A stretch of 64,000 nt of DNA from Saccharum officinarum (taxonomy: Eukaryota > Streptophyta > Magnoliopsida > Poales > Poaceae), in NCBI GenBank assembly GCA_020631735.1, contig CM036191.1, positions 40,221,335 through 40,285,334 of the forward strand. The letters run 5' to 3'. Positions 1 through 12,035 of this stretch are shown one piece after another. The position numbers were made by a program, and so were the translations under genes. The notes beneath the pieces were generated by a model, which was not told the DNA's origin, made no database searches, and was given only the letters and a program-made list of their open reading frames with translations. Numbering within the stretch: the stretch's first letter is position 1; each line of letters starts with the position of its first letter.

Positions 1-33
<33 letters not shown>
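1..33. repeat. (TA)n microsatellite
   Basis: Uninterrupted TA dinucleotides open the window and may continue to its left. The neighbouring sequence is the interior of an LTR element, whose relative at about 8.58 kb has no TA run at the matching place, so the run is a local expansion. A second shorter TA run lies at about 1186-1204. Confidence 0.95.
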
Positions 34-37
<4 letters not shown>

Positions 38-1206
38 TACCAACTCATTTACTCATATTTGCTTCTATGAGACCATACAAATTCATGCCTCTATTATTTA
101 TGTCACATACTCTGGTTTAGGTGTATTTGATCAATACATCCATAAGCTTTTTAAATTAAGCATGGTGCTTAGGTTAAAATAGCCTCCTTTAATCAAATTT
201 TAACATAGTGTTGAATTTTGATTAATGAACTTTGAGTAATTGCTTTCATAAATAATGGTGGTGATTTAAAATGGAGATAATCAAGGCTAGAGATACATTG
301 CATCTTTACCTTAGCCTTGCTTGAGTATGAAAAGTATGGTGAACAAATAAAAATACACATAAAAAATAAAATAATAATAATAATAATAATAATGAATAAA
401 TTTTTAGGCTCACCTGTGTTCAAGCTGGTAGAGCCCTTGCTTGTTTATTTTGTATTTGTTTTTCTTTATTAAAATAAAACATGTATAAAAACAAGTGTGG
501 AGGAGATCTCTCAAGCATAACTAACACATACTTAAGATCTCCCCAACACGTTGCACAACATCGAGCGATCCATCATGCAGAACGAGAAGACATAAATGGA
601 TTGACCTAACCTCTGGTTTGGTGAGACCATCTCTGAATCCTCATAAACTCCTTTATTTTCAACGGTGGTTTGTGCAACTCTCTCCCTCAATCTCCATATA
701 ACTTTAAGTTTAAACAAACACAATCTTTATCACTAAAATTAAACTCAAATGAACCAACTATGCCTCCATGAAATATTTTTGAACCACACTTCTTCAATCA
801 AAATTGTGAAAAGTGACATGATCATAATATTTTTAAGATAGAAGCTTGCATGAATTATGTTCCACATACATGTATTTATGCCTGTGGGAAAATATTCTAA
901 TAGGACAATCATGTTGACTAAGTTCTTGCGGGGTGTGATATAGTTCTGACTTAGAAATCCTACCATTTCTATTCAAAGCGCTTGGAGAATTTGTTTTGAT
1001 CAAAATGATATAAAACCATAGTATCACATACTCCTCTTTTGGTGAGCAACTTCCTACCAAGGCCAAATATAATATCTAGCAAGTTTCAAACCTTCCACAT
1101 ATGCTACTTGTTATTGTGTTGAGTTTGGTCAAGTCTTGTTGACCCTTGTTGAGAGATTTATCATGCTCCTAAGATCAAGATCACGTATATATATATATAT
1201 ATATGC

Positions 1207-1277
1207 TACTCCTACACTGGGAGTACGCAAAACATGCCTCCGTCCATCAAAATACTCTACTCCTACACTAGGAGTAG
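1207..1277. repeat. Pair of short hairpins with CTCCTACACT core
   Basis: Two near-identical inverted repeats, TACTCCTACACTGGGAGTA at 1207-1225 and CTACTCC-loop-GGAGTAG at 1257-1277, lie about 50 bp apart. The related interior carries the same pair at about 9826-9845 and 9881-9902 with mismatches. The pairing is directly visible. Any role, for example RNA structure near the 3' end of the element transcript, is inference. Confidence 0.6.
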
Positions 1278-2031
1278 ACAAAAAATGCTTGTTAGGAAAA
1301 TACTCTATTTTTTACAAGATAGTGATCTCTCTTAATATATAGTTTAAGAGACATGGGCTATACAAAAGTACGAGAAATAAAAAAATATATCTAGACACAT
1401 GAAGGTCCAATAAAAAAATATAGGGACTCATGAAGGTCCCAAAGTATTGAAAAAAGAAAAAAAATATGAGCACATGAAGGCTCATAAAAAAATTGAAATG
1501 ATAGCCATGTCTCAAAAATAAAGTTAGAAAGAGATCATATCTATAAAAGGAGTATAGTTTTAGTTTTAGCTCATACTTTCCACACACATACACATCTTGA
1601 TCTAAGAGTATGGCACTTCTCTCCTTGGATCCTCGATTTGACTTTACAATATATACAATGCCAGTATGCTACATTGTTTATCCCTACCTAAAGTTCCACA
1701 TAGACCTTTTTAGAGGTTGGAGAAAACAAAAGAAGGCAAAACTTTGCTATGCTTTGGTGAGGAAATGAACACCATTGAGTGATTTGAGAGTGCCATCTGA
1801 GGAGTACAAAGTGAACTATGCTTTTCTTTGAGAAAACTTTCAAAACTCCAAGTTGCTAAGATGTGAAATTAGGAAGATGGCTTTGTTTCAAGAACTATTC
1901 CACTTTTCAACAACCCAAGGAAACATGTTAGCCAATGCCACAAATCCCACTTGTGTAAAGAATGTGTTGGAATAACTTTCGTGTATAGTTGTATATGTTG
2001 GGATGTTATGTTCATGATTACTTTAATCTCC

Positions 2032-2075
2032 AAGCTTTGCTCGAGGACGAGCAAAGAAGTAAGTGTGGGGGAACT
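2032..2075 (+). promoter_or_regulatory. Hairpin plus polypurine tract before LTR a
   Basis: CTTTGCTC and GAGCAAAG form an 8-bp stem around a GAGGAC loop, followed by the purine-rich AAGTGTGGGGGAA and then the LTR start. This is the position where plus-strand DNA synthesis is primed in LTR retrotransposons. The same unit precedes LTR c at about 10632-10673. Confidence 0.7.
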
Positions 2076-3418
2076 TGTTGGCGGTCCTTAACTCACACTT
2101 TTGACCACCAACATTCACTTAAAATGAATACCAAAATTAGTGAATAGGGCTTTACACTAAAATATTCCATAAGTTTTGGAGATTGTTCATTTGCAGGAGG
2201 ACATGTCAGGACTACATGGAAAATAACCTTAGTGTATGCAAGAAATGCAACATTATAAACACCCGACATAAGCCCAACGGGAGATAGCCCACAACCTAGA
2301 AATTTAGGGCCCAGAACATATGGAGAGCAAGCCCAAAGACCCAAACCCAAACACCACAAACTAGAATCCACCACATAGGCCCACTCTACAAGATGGAGGA
2401 AAACCGCACGACGAAATCGGACCCAAGCCAGGCAGCCCCGGTGCAGGCGTGCCCTTGGTGGCTCCGCTCTGGCCCAACCAGCTCCAGCTGGCCCGTGCCG
2501 TCAACCTCAAGGTGGTTTAGTGCCGCGACAGTGCAATTAATGCCCTGCTGGGTCGGTTTGGTGTGTAATGAGGGGAATCAAGGGAATATGCCATGGATCA
2601 TTCCCCTCTCCTCTCCTATACAAAGAGACCCCCTCCCCCTCACTAACACACACCTCACAAGAGAGCAAAGCTCACGCCACTTGAGCTAGAGCACCACTCC
2701 AAAGGGCTTAGGCCCTAGTGGCCTATGCCCTAGTAGCTAGTTAGAGTTGAGAAGGAGAGATGCGAGGGAAGAGAGCGGGGAAGCGCTGGGCCTGTCAGTG
2801 TCTCCCCGAGCTTGTACCTTGGTGAATACTTGTGCCTCAACTGGTTTTCCCGCTAAGTGAGTATTCGGGATTCTTATGGTTCTATGTCTTCTGATTAGTC
2901 AATCTTTGCTTGTACTTGTTTGTGGGATCGTCATTCATCCTTGTGATGAATGCTCTAGTAGAAGGGCCTCGCTAGGCGGGTAACCCTTGATATCACACTA
3001 GAGTAGTAGTCAATAGCATAGACATGGTATCTAGGCTGGGGCTACCTTCATTTGCCTCGTTCAGTATGGTTGAGGGGTAGGCGGCAGGTGGTGATAGCCC
3101 TGTCCGTCCTTTGCACTCCCCCACGTGGCTATTCGGCGTAGAGCCGTAGTCCGACAACGCTTGTCTGACCAAGTGTTATCCGGTGCCCGATGTAAGCAAG
3201 TGGAAGTAGGGTTTACCTATCCTTAGATCCAAAGCCATTGGAATCCATCTCTACCCTTTCCAACTCTACCCTTATGTTGTCCTTGGATGAATTAGCTAGA
3301 AGAAGTACTTTCGTTCCCTGTGGAAAATACGATACCCTAAATACTTTTGGGTGAAAGCTACAATGGCAATTCCGTACGCTTGCAGATTAACTTCTATAGA
3401 CGTTAAGAAATGCCAATA
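2076..3418 (+). mobile_element. LTR a of a Tat/Athila-like Ty3/gypsy element
   Basis: It starts TGTTGG right after the purine tract and ends CCAATA, a one-base decay of the expected CCAACA. The 3' half matches LTR b (6284-7590) in blocks such as the GAGGGGTAGGCGGCAGGTGG segment and the GTTCCCTGTGG segment near the end, but the first 400 bp are different, so it is another subfamily. It is preceded by a polypurine tract (a 3' LTR trait) and followed within 60 bp by a gag start (a 5' LTR trait). I see no primer-binding site after it. A shared LTR from unequal recombination or a chimeric junction would both explain this. Confidence 0.75.
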
Positions 3419-3474
3419 GGGACGTAGTTTCCCAACATTAGCATCCACCGCATGTAGGCCAAGCAAAATCCATA

Positions 3475-4815
3475 ATGGCAAGAAAAAGAGCAACCTCCGC
3501 CAGTGCACTGGCAGAGACATCAACTAGGGGCAGGCCTAGGCGTAACACTCGCAGCGCATACGCCACTACTTTAGAAACCCAAGTTAATGGCGAAGAGCCC
3601 CCAATGATCAATCAACCAGTGGCTGGTGAAGACCAACCCAATCCAAACCCCACCCCTGAGCAATTGCTCCAAAGCCTGCAAGCCGAATTGCAAGCTACAC
3701 AACAAGGGAGGGATAGATTGGCCGCAACCTTCGAAGTGAACCAAAGGGCACTGCAAGCCTTAGTGTAGGCAGTGGAGATCAGACATCAGTTGGCTATCCT
3801 GCAAGCCAAGATATAGTGCTTGCAGCGAAATCAACCACTTTCCAACAACTCCAATCAGTCACAACCCATGGCTCAGAGCTAGCCTAATCCCCCGCCAATT
3901 GCATCACCTCAGCCAGCCCTTAGAACACCACATACCAACCCACCAAACTATAGATCCATAACTTCAAAGTTCCCATTGTCCAAAGGGCTCCAAGCTTCCC
4001 CATGGCCCACTTCTTACAAACCCATTACCTTACCAAATTCAATGGAAAAATAGATCCATGCCAGTTCATTATGAGTTTAGAAGCGGCCGTAGCCTCCACC
4101 GGCGGAAATGACACAGTTATGGTAAAGTCCTTTGTCATTGCCGCCAAAGGCGATACATTGGCATGGTACTCTATGTTGAGACCTAGTTCAGTGTACTCCT
4201 AGGAGGGCCTCCATGACAAAATCAAGGCCAATTTCAAAGGGTTCCAAAGTGAGTCTCTAACCTCAATGGACCTCTTTCAGTGGAAGCAAAATGAAGGAGA
4301 AACTCTAAGGGAATACTTCTAGAAGTTTGTGCAGCTTAAAGCCAAGGCACCAAATATGCCAAGGATGTGGCCATTGAAGCAGCAATCAAAGGTCTTCGAA
4401 TCGGAGCCTTCACCGAACACCTGGCCAGGGAGAAGCCCAGGACTCTCGAGGAATTGTACAATGAGTTTGAAAAGTACTGCAGGTCTAATAGCGACCTTCG
4501 ATAGAAGGCTAGAAGAGCAAGGTCAATTAAAGCAAACTCAGGGCAACGACAAGAATGTGCAAAGAAGCAATAGAAGTCAATTTCAATAGCAACAACAATG
4601 AAGGCCTGATCAGAATGTCTTCAGCATAGGTCACCAGGAGAACAATCAGCAAGGCCAGTATGCACCAAATACCAGTCAAAATACTGCATCATAGGGGCAG
4701 CAGGATAATAGAAGAAACAACCAGAATAAAAGCTGGAGCAAGAATCAAAACCAAAAGCAACGAAGGCAGTATTATTTCTTTCACGGAGAGAACAAGGGCC
4801 ATATCACCAGGGATT
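3475..4815 (+). pseudogene. Decayed gag of a Tat-type Ty3/gypsy element
   Basis: Gag forms the particle shell of LTR retrotransposons. The start at 3475 opens a basic N-terminus (MARKRATSASALAETSTRG), then a Q-rich stretch, the capsid region (KFNGKIDPCQFIMSLEAAVA at about 4035-4095, AWYSML, and EELYNEFEKYCRS at about 4450-4490), and a degenerate zinc knuckle, FFHGENKGHITRDC, at about 4775-4818 that has lost its first cysteine. These match the retrotrans_gag family of grass Tat elements. It is broken by frameshifts near 3990 and 4350 and by stops at 3766, 3814, 3880, 4200, 4320, 4502, 4587, 4599 and 4692, most of them TAG. It cannot yield a full Gag. Confidence 0.85.
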
Positions 4816-6283
4816 GCCTAGATGCCAAGGAAACACAGGAAAGGATAAAGGGCAGAGAAAACCCACAGCCTCCGCAGCAACAACTTGCAAGAGAAGTAAA
4901 CCATGCCTTCGCTGCACCCCCTCAACAACAGCAGTACTGCCCAATATATCCAATCCTAAACTCCACTCAAATACACCCATCCACCCTAGTAGCTGCGTAC
5001 TACCCTAACTTCTTGCCGCATGATGGCCAACCACTCAGAAGCAAGGGCAACCAAGCAACCATCACATGGAGGCTAACCTCACCAACATAAACCCTAGGCC
5101 TCTGCACATCACATTCATTAAAACAAGCCAGCCTACGCAAATTCATAACAGGCAGCTTGAAACATTACCACCACCTCCACAACCAGCACAACTAGCCACC
5201 CCAAAGAATGAACCTAATCCTAAAAACTAGCTTAACCCTCATGCACTCCTACCAAGCATAGGCATGATACTACTGATAGCTGGAGGCTCATCGCTAGAGT
5301 TCCAAACAAAGAACCAGAAAAAGGACCATTTCAGACTTGTCAACAACTTGGCAGTGCAAGGGCCAGTATGCTACACAGATTGTTGGAAGACACCTTTGAC
5401 ATTCTCTGAACAAGACCTCAGTCTAGAAAGCTAACCCTACATAGATGCAATGGTGATCAAGGCCAACATTGCAGCCTGGGAAATCAACAGAATTTTAGTG
5501 GACTCAGGGAGCTCTGTCGACAAAATTTTTGTCAACACCTTTGATCAAATGAAGTTGAGTAGAACTCAGTTGCAACCTTTGGAATCACCGTTGGTAGGTT
5601 TTAGAGGCAAAAGAATTGATGCCTTGGGTAAAATCTCTTTACCAGTGTCATTCAGGGACCAGTAAAATGCAAGAATAGAGTACATGACCTTCGACGTTGT
5701 CTACCTTTACTACCCATACAACGCCATCTTTGATAGAGGCTTTATAAACAAGTTCAATGTGGCCATCCACATGGGCTACCTATGTATGAAAATACTAGCC
5801 CTACATGGAGTCATCACCATCCATGGTAGTCAGAAGGAGGCAAGAAACTAGAAAGAGCTATCTACAAGTCTCAATGCAACATCAACTTGGTTAAACCATC
5901 CAAGAACAATGTGCTAGAGCCTCCGGACATGCCAAAGGGGAGGATAGACCTCAAGGATCAACAAGAAACAAAGTTAGTATCACTAGAGGATGCAGTCCTA
6001 GACAGAAAAGTTTTCATCGGAGGCAACCTCTCCACCAAGAATAAGATAGAACTCATTGAAACAGTCACCAAAAACAAAGATGTCTTTGCCTGGTTAGCCT
6101 CCGACTTGCAGGAAGTTAGCAGAGATATCATACAACACTCTCTGGATATCAACCCTAGAATGAAGCCAAAGAAGCAGAGGTAGAGGAGGATGTCAGAGGA
6201 TAGGATCCTAGCAGTGAAGGCTGAGGTACAAAGATTGTTAGATGCAAACATCATTTGAGAGGTCAAGTATTTAGAATGGCTAG
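4816..6283 (+). pseudogene. Decayed protease and N-terminal reverse transcriptase of the same element
   Basis: The region continues the gag frame into a P/Q-rich linker (4820-5270) and a retropepsin-like domain at 5450-5840. The catalytic-type motif LVDSGSS is visible at about 5494, and YNAIFDRGFINKF at about 5720 is the C-terminal protease signature. From 5887 the sequence reads through the linker (VFAWLASDLQEVSR) into the start of reverse transcriptase (about 6190-6283). Stops include 5663 (TAA, but CAA in the second copy), 6181 and 6256, and there is a frameshift near 5845. The frame is cut at 6283, exactly where LTR b begins, in the conserved EWL-A stretch before the polymerase core. The rest of pol must lie beyond the inserted element. 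Confidence 0.85.
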
Positions 6284-7590
6284 TGTTGGCGATCCTTATC
6301 TCCAATTTCTAACCGTCAATTAAGATATAAAAAGAGGATAAATTGGCAAACTTAATCATATATGCATTTACTATTAACCAAGTTCCACATGTATTGGGAG
6401 AATATTATTTTGCAGATCACAAACACAATTACATGGAAGATTTCACCGAAAGGCGCTTCCCAACGCTGATTTGCGCAAAAGAATAAGAGAGACGCCAACC
6501 AAATCAATTCAAAATGAGCAAGGCATTCACCCTAGGGCACTGATCCATGTCTAACCCAAGGCGTGCCACACGAAGTCGGTGGCCATTGGAGCCAGTCATG
6601 GGCCGGCAGCTCCCTAGGGGTGGTCGCTCCCTTCCCGACGCCGCTCGTCCTCTCCTTCGAATGGCGGTTGCATGCCTCCATGTAGAAGGCAGTGGTGCAT
6701 GGGCTTCGTGCTAGGAATAGTCACATCACCACCTCTCCTTCATGTATAAATAGATGGGCAACCCCCCTCTAAAAAGAGGAGGAGAACACACCATCAACAC
6801 AGAATTTTGGAAGAGTAGACACAAGAGTGACACAATGTAGCAAGAAGAGAGAAGAGCTTCATTCATATCTTAGCACTCTAGCTAGTCTAGTTTAAGGAGT
6901 GAGTGAGGAAGAGTAAGAGTGAAGAAGTACCGGGGTTGTCGGCTACCTCCATTTGTAGCGGAAGGAATGTCGGGAATGTCGGCTCCATCTTCACTTGTAC
7001 CTCGATGTACTTAGTACTAATTGGAGTACAAAGGTTCATGTTCTTCTATGGTGGTGAGCTCTTACTTTAAGTTAGTCTTGTTTATACTATTTACTTGCGG
7101 GTTCATCGTTCATCCTTGTGACGAATACTCTAGTAGAGGGCCCTGATAAAGACAGATAACCCTCATTGATGTTAGAGTAGTAGTCGATAGCATAGACGTG
7201 GTGTCTAGGCTAGAGACTACCTTCGTTTGCCTCGTTCCCCATGGTTGAGGGGTAGGCGGCAGGTGGTGATAGCCCTGTCTATCCCTCGGACTCCCCCACA
7301 TCTGGGTTCGACGCCGGCTATAAGCCGATATCGGCTGGCAGACCAACTGCGCTCCGGTGCCCAAAGCAAATCTATAGTGACAAAGCTATCTTGACTTAGG
7401 ATCTCTATCCTTAGAAAACTGCACTACCCGAGCTATCTTTCTTCTTGTTATCTTGGGTAAACTAGCTAAGAGACTTTTACAATTTGTTCCCTGTGGAAAT
7501 ACGATACCCTGAATACGTCCGGGTGAAATGCTACAACAGTAATTCCATGTGCTTGCAAATTATTTCTGTATGCGTTAAGAAATACCAACA
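6284..7590 (+). mobile_element. LTR b, 5' LTR of a noncoding LARD-like element
   Basis: It begins TGTTGGCG and ends TACCAACA, perfect TGTTGG/CCAACA terminal inverted repeats. It interrupts the pol frame at 6283, so it is an insertion; the five bases before it are GCTAG, the expected target duplication, but its partner is hidden. The next bases, GCATGCCGGGGAACGG, resemble a decayed version of the GCCGTTGCCGGGGA-type primer-binding site usual in Tat/Athila elements. LTR c (10674 onward) is its close sister. Confidence 0.85.
6745..6753 (+). promoter_or_regulatory. TATA box of LTR b
   Basis: TATAAATAG lies about 460 bp into the LTR and is kept at 11131 in LTR c (TATAAATATA) and at about 27735 in the second copy. 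Transcription from it would read rightward into the noncoding interior. Confidence 0.6.
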
Positions 7591-10500
7591 AGCATGCCGG
7601 GGAACGGTTGCTGTATCATCTCCAAACCTAGTTCACCTGTGTATCCTTGTGTTTTATCTTCCTTTTCAAAAAGAAAAAAGTTATTCCTTCTATCCTTCCT
7701 CACCATGAACACCTTCCATTCAAACAAAAAAAATTCTGCTCCTAAGGATGAGTTTAGAGCCACCACCATCGAAGCCAATCACAGCTTCTGGCTAAGAACT
7801 TTGTCCTGGCTTTGGCGGTCAAGCTTATGACCATAAACTAAGCACTGCCAGGAGATACCCCGGATTATCATAAAAAAATACTTTTCTTATCAATAAAAAC
7901 AAGAACATATTTTCAAGCAAGTATGCACCCTCAGGTATTCTTGTTTGCTAACCATGACACGTTAAGATCAAGAAGAACATGGGACATACAATGCCTTAAA
8001 TCATGGGAGGAACATCGACTACATACCTTGGTGATCTTTGGTGATGTGACACACTTAAAAGGAAACCCCCAACACTACACACTTGACTTTCAAGAAAGTC
8101 CAAGTGTGGGGGAGAATGGTGAGAGTCTCACCACAAGGCCATCTTGGTTAAAAAATAAAATAAAATGATGATGTTAGCTCTACCTTGCTAAAAAAAGAGA
8201 ATATTATGATAAAAAAAGAAAGAAGAGAAGGAAAACTAAAAAAAGGGAAACGAAAAAAAATGATGAAAGAAAAAAGAATATGTACATAGAAAGAGAGGAA
8301 GAGAGAAGGAGCAGACATGCCCCACATGTGCCACCTGACTCCACCCAATTTTGTTGTCACGCACATCCAAGTAAGAAGGGTTCTCCTCTTCTAATCTTTT
8401 GATACTACACCAAGGCCCATGGTCCTTACACATTAATTATGTGAGTGACCTAGCCTTGTAGCTCACCTGAGTGGAGTGGTGTGCTTTCCTCTACTTCAAC
8501 CCAGAGGATCGACGACATACGAAATCATGCAACCGTTGTAGCAGCCTCAAGCTTTCATCCACATATGATGCTGGTACTTACACTCAGGTATGCAAAGGTA
8601 TTGTTCACCAACTCCTTTACTCATATTTGTCTCCATGAGAAAACAACTTGCTCATACAAAATCATGCTTCCATTGTTTATGTCGTTTTCTCTGGTTTGGT
8701 TGTATTAAGCTAGTACATCCATAGGCCTTTTAAATTAAGTATGGTGCTTAGGTTAATATGGCCCTCTTTAATAAAAAAATTAACTTGGTGTTGAATTTTA
8801 ATTAATGAACTTTAAGTAATTACTTTCATAAACAATAGAAGTAATTTACTATAGAGATAAATCAAGGCTATGTTTATTTTTGTAAATTTTACCTTAGCCT
8901 TGTTTATGCTAAATGATAAAAAGTTGGGTGAACAAATAAAATAAAATGAAATAAAAATAATACAATAATTTTAAATGCATAGACTAAAAAAATAAATATA
9001 ATAATCACAAAAATAAATATATTATAATAATGAATAAGATTTAGGCTCCCAATGCTTAAGCTGGTAGAGCCCTTGTTTGTTTCTTTTTTCTCTACTTTAT
9101 TAAATAAAACACATACAAAAACAAGTGTGGGGGAGATCTCTCAAGCATAAGTAACACTCATTCGAGATCTCCCACCAATACGTTGCACAAACATCGATTG
9201 GTCCAACGTGCAGAAGGACGGAACAGATGGCTCCAGAGAGGATTGGCTAAACCTCTAGTTTAACTAAACCGTCTCTAACTCCTCGTAGCTCCTTCATGTT
9301 CAACTCCCTACAATCTTGAGTTTAAAACAAACATAATTCTAATCACTAAAACTAAACTCAATTTATCCCTGGAAGCTCCTAATGATGAACAATGCCCCTA
9401 TTTTACAAACCACACTTTATTTAAAATCTTGAAAGGTTACATGATCATAACATGTTTAAGATAGAAACTTCCATAAAGTTTGTTCCATAAACATACACTT
9501 ATACTTGTGGGAAAATATTCTAATAGGACAATCATGTTGACTAAGTTGTTGTGAGGTGTGATATAGTTCTGACTTAGAAATCCTACCATTTCTATTCGAG
9601 GTACTTGGAGAATTTATTTTGACAAAAATTGTTATAAAACCATAGTATCACATACTCCTCAATTGGTGAGCAATTCCTACCAAAGCCAAATATGACATCC
9701 TGCAAGTTTCAAACTTTCTACAAAGTTGCTTGTTATTGTGTTGAGTTTGGTCAAGTCTTGTTGACCCGTGTTGAGAGATTTATCATGCTTCCAAGATCAA
9801 GATCACGTACACTCCACATTCATATGCTGCTCCTACACTGGGAGTACGCAAAAACATGCTTCCATCCAGATCCACTAAAAATTCTGCTCCTACATTGGGG
9901 GTAGGCAAAAATATGTTTGTTAGGGAAATACTCCATGTTCTAAAACGATAATGATCTCTCCCTGAATATGTGATTTAGAAGAAGAAACATAGGCTATGAA
10001 AAAAGAAAAAAAATATGGGCACATGAAGGTCCAAGTACAAAAGAAAAACATGATGAGCACATGATGGCTCATGTATTGAAAAAAAGGGGGAAAGAAGAAA
10101 GATAGTCGTGTTTCAAAATAATAAGTTATAGCGAGAGATCATATCTACAAAAGGAATATAGTTTTAGTTTACCTTTTTCCACACACATGCACATCCTGAT
10201 CTAAGAGTATGGCACCTCTATCCTTGGATCCTCGATCTAACTTTACAACATATGCAATACGAGTATGTTATATTGTTTATCCCTACCTAAAGCTCCACAT
10301 AAACTTTTTTAGAAGTAGGAGAAAACAAAAGAAGGCAAAATTGCTATGCCTTGGAAAGGATTTATACACCATTGAGTGATTTGAGAGTGTCATTTGAGGA
10401 GTATAAAGTGAACTATGCCTTTTTCTTGAGAAAAACTTCCAAAACTCCAAGTCACTAAGATGTGAAATTGGGAAGGTGACTTTGTTTCATGAACTATTCT

Positions 10501-10673
10501 GCTTTTCAACAACCCAAGGAAACATGTTAGCAAATGTCACATATCCCACTTGTGTAAGGAATGTGTTGGAATAACCCTTATGTAAGCCATATATCTTAAG
10601 ATGCTATGCTCATGATTTCCTTTAACACTAAGCTTTACTCGAGGATGAGCAAAGGGCTAAGTGTGGGGGAGCT
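7591..10673 (+). mobile_element. Noncoding interior of the LARD-like element
   Basis: This 3.1 kb interior lies between LTR b and LTR c and has no frame resembling gag or pol, so the element could only move using proteins from a relative. It holds several purine motifs of the form AAGTGTGGGGGAGA at 8102, 9122 and 10658, each beside an inverted repeat: TTGACTTTC/GAAAGTC at 8083-8103, GGGAGATCTC/GAGATCTCCC at 9128-9171, and CTTTACTC/GAGCAAAG at 10632-10655. The right two thirds align with 34-2075. An A-rich tract at 8145-8290 is low complexity. Confidence 0.75.
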
Positions 10674-11190
10674 TGTTGGTGGTCCTTAGCTCCAATTTCT
10701 AACCGCCAATTAAGATATAAAAAGATGAGAAATTGGCAAACTTAATCATATATGCATTTACTATTAACCAAGTTCCACATGTATTTAGAGAATATTATTT
10801 TGCAGGTCACAAACACAAATACATGGAAGATTTCACCAAAAGGCACTTCCCAACGTTGATTTGCGCAAAAGAATAAGGGAGACGCCTACCAAATCAATTC
10901 AAAATGAGCAAGGCACCCCGGGGCACTGATCCATGTCCAGCCCATGGCCTGCCACGTGAAGTCGATGGCCATTGGAGCCAGTCATGGGCCGGCCGCTCCC
11001 TAGGGGCGGCCGCTCCCTTCCCGGCGTCGCTCGTCCTCTCCTTCGAATGTCGGTTGCATGCCTCCATGTAGAAGGCGGTGGTGCATGGGCTTCATGCCAG
11101 GAATAGTCACATCACCGCCTCTCCTTCGTGTATAAATATATGGGCAACCCCCCTCTAAAGAGAGGAGGAGAACACACCATCAACACACAA
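10674..11190 (+). mobile_element. LTR c, first part (interrupted by Helitron)
   Basis: It starts TGTTGGTGG right after a purine tract and follows LTR b closely to ...CAACACACAA at 11190. There the LTR breaks off, and it resumes at 15215 with TTTTGGAAGAGTAG, the exact continuation seen in LTR b. It is the 3' LTR of the LARD-like element. Confidence 0.85.
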
Positions 11191-12035
11191 CTAGGACATC
11201 AAGCGCCCTTCGGGCGCCCTACTACAATGACTACAAAATAAAAGTTATTGTATGCTTGAGAAACATTTGCTTCATAATTAGACGTGGTAGCACAAAGATA
11301 GTAAACACATCACATTTATATATATAATCACAACCAATGACAATATTTCTTGATACAGAACGTGATACATACTTAATACTAACCTTCACAAGCAAAAGAT
11401 AGAACTTAAGATGCAATCCACGGTAGCATGATGCAACCTGCAAAATCATTAATTTGGACGATACAAGTGCTCATCAGAATTTCAATAAAGACACAACAAA
11501 CTGGGATTAGACAACTCTGTCTACAAATTAATTTTACTGTCCTTTTGTACTGAAGTTTCTAGAACACATCAATTCACAAAGTCATCAGTAAGATGAAACA
11601 GTAATTCATGTAATGGCAGTACACAAAACTTAGTTTAAGCAAGCCATGAGACAGTGAGTACACAAATCTAATATCCTTGTTCGAGGGGGCACACAACATA
11701 AGGATCCTATCACAAATCAAAAGCAACCTGTAGCAGCAAAGCAAGGAGAGGAATTCATGAGGAACTTTCTCTGATAACATAGAATAGAGGATCTGTGCCT
11801 TGCACTGTAGTATGAAGGTATACACCTCAAGGCATTAATTTAGGTTATTAGTTAGAATATTTCTATGTTGCAGTTTACAGTCAAGGACATGGTCATGCTG
11901 GACTCAGGTGCTATGGGTAGATCAGACTGCTATACTCATGAAGGTCATCCTAGGAAGACGTCAGACTTCAGAACCATACTGACAAGCTGCATGCTATCCT
12001 AATAGCTTGTTCGTACTGAATATTTTAGATGAGCT

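Larger units (their letters stand above)
34..2075 (+). mobile_element. 3' internal noncoding region of a Tat/Athila-like Ty3/gypsy element
   Basis: No reading frame here looks real. The stretch aligns by eye along its whole length with about 8590-10673, the interior of the element ending in LTR c, so it is the 3' part of a related element whose 5' part lies off the window. It ends in a hairpin and a purine tract directly before a TG-starting LTR at 2076, the arrangement of a 3' end. An AAGTGTGG-type purine motif with a flanking AGATCTCC inverted repeat occurs at about 490-545. Lineage (Tat/Athila) is inferred from the hairpin and GTGTGGGGGA motif typical of those grass elements and from the gag that follows. 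Confidence 0.7.
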
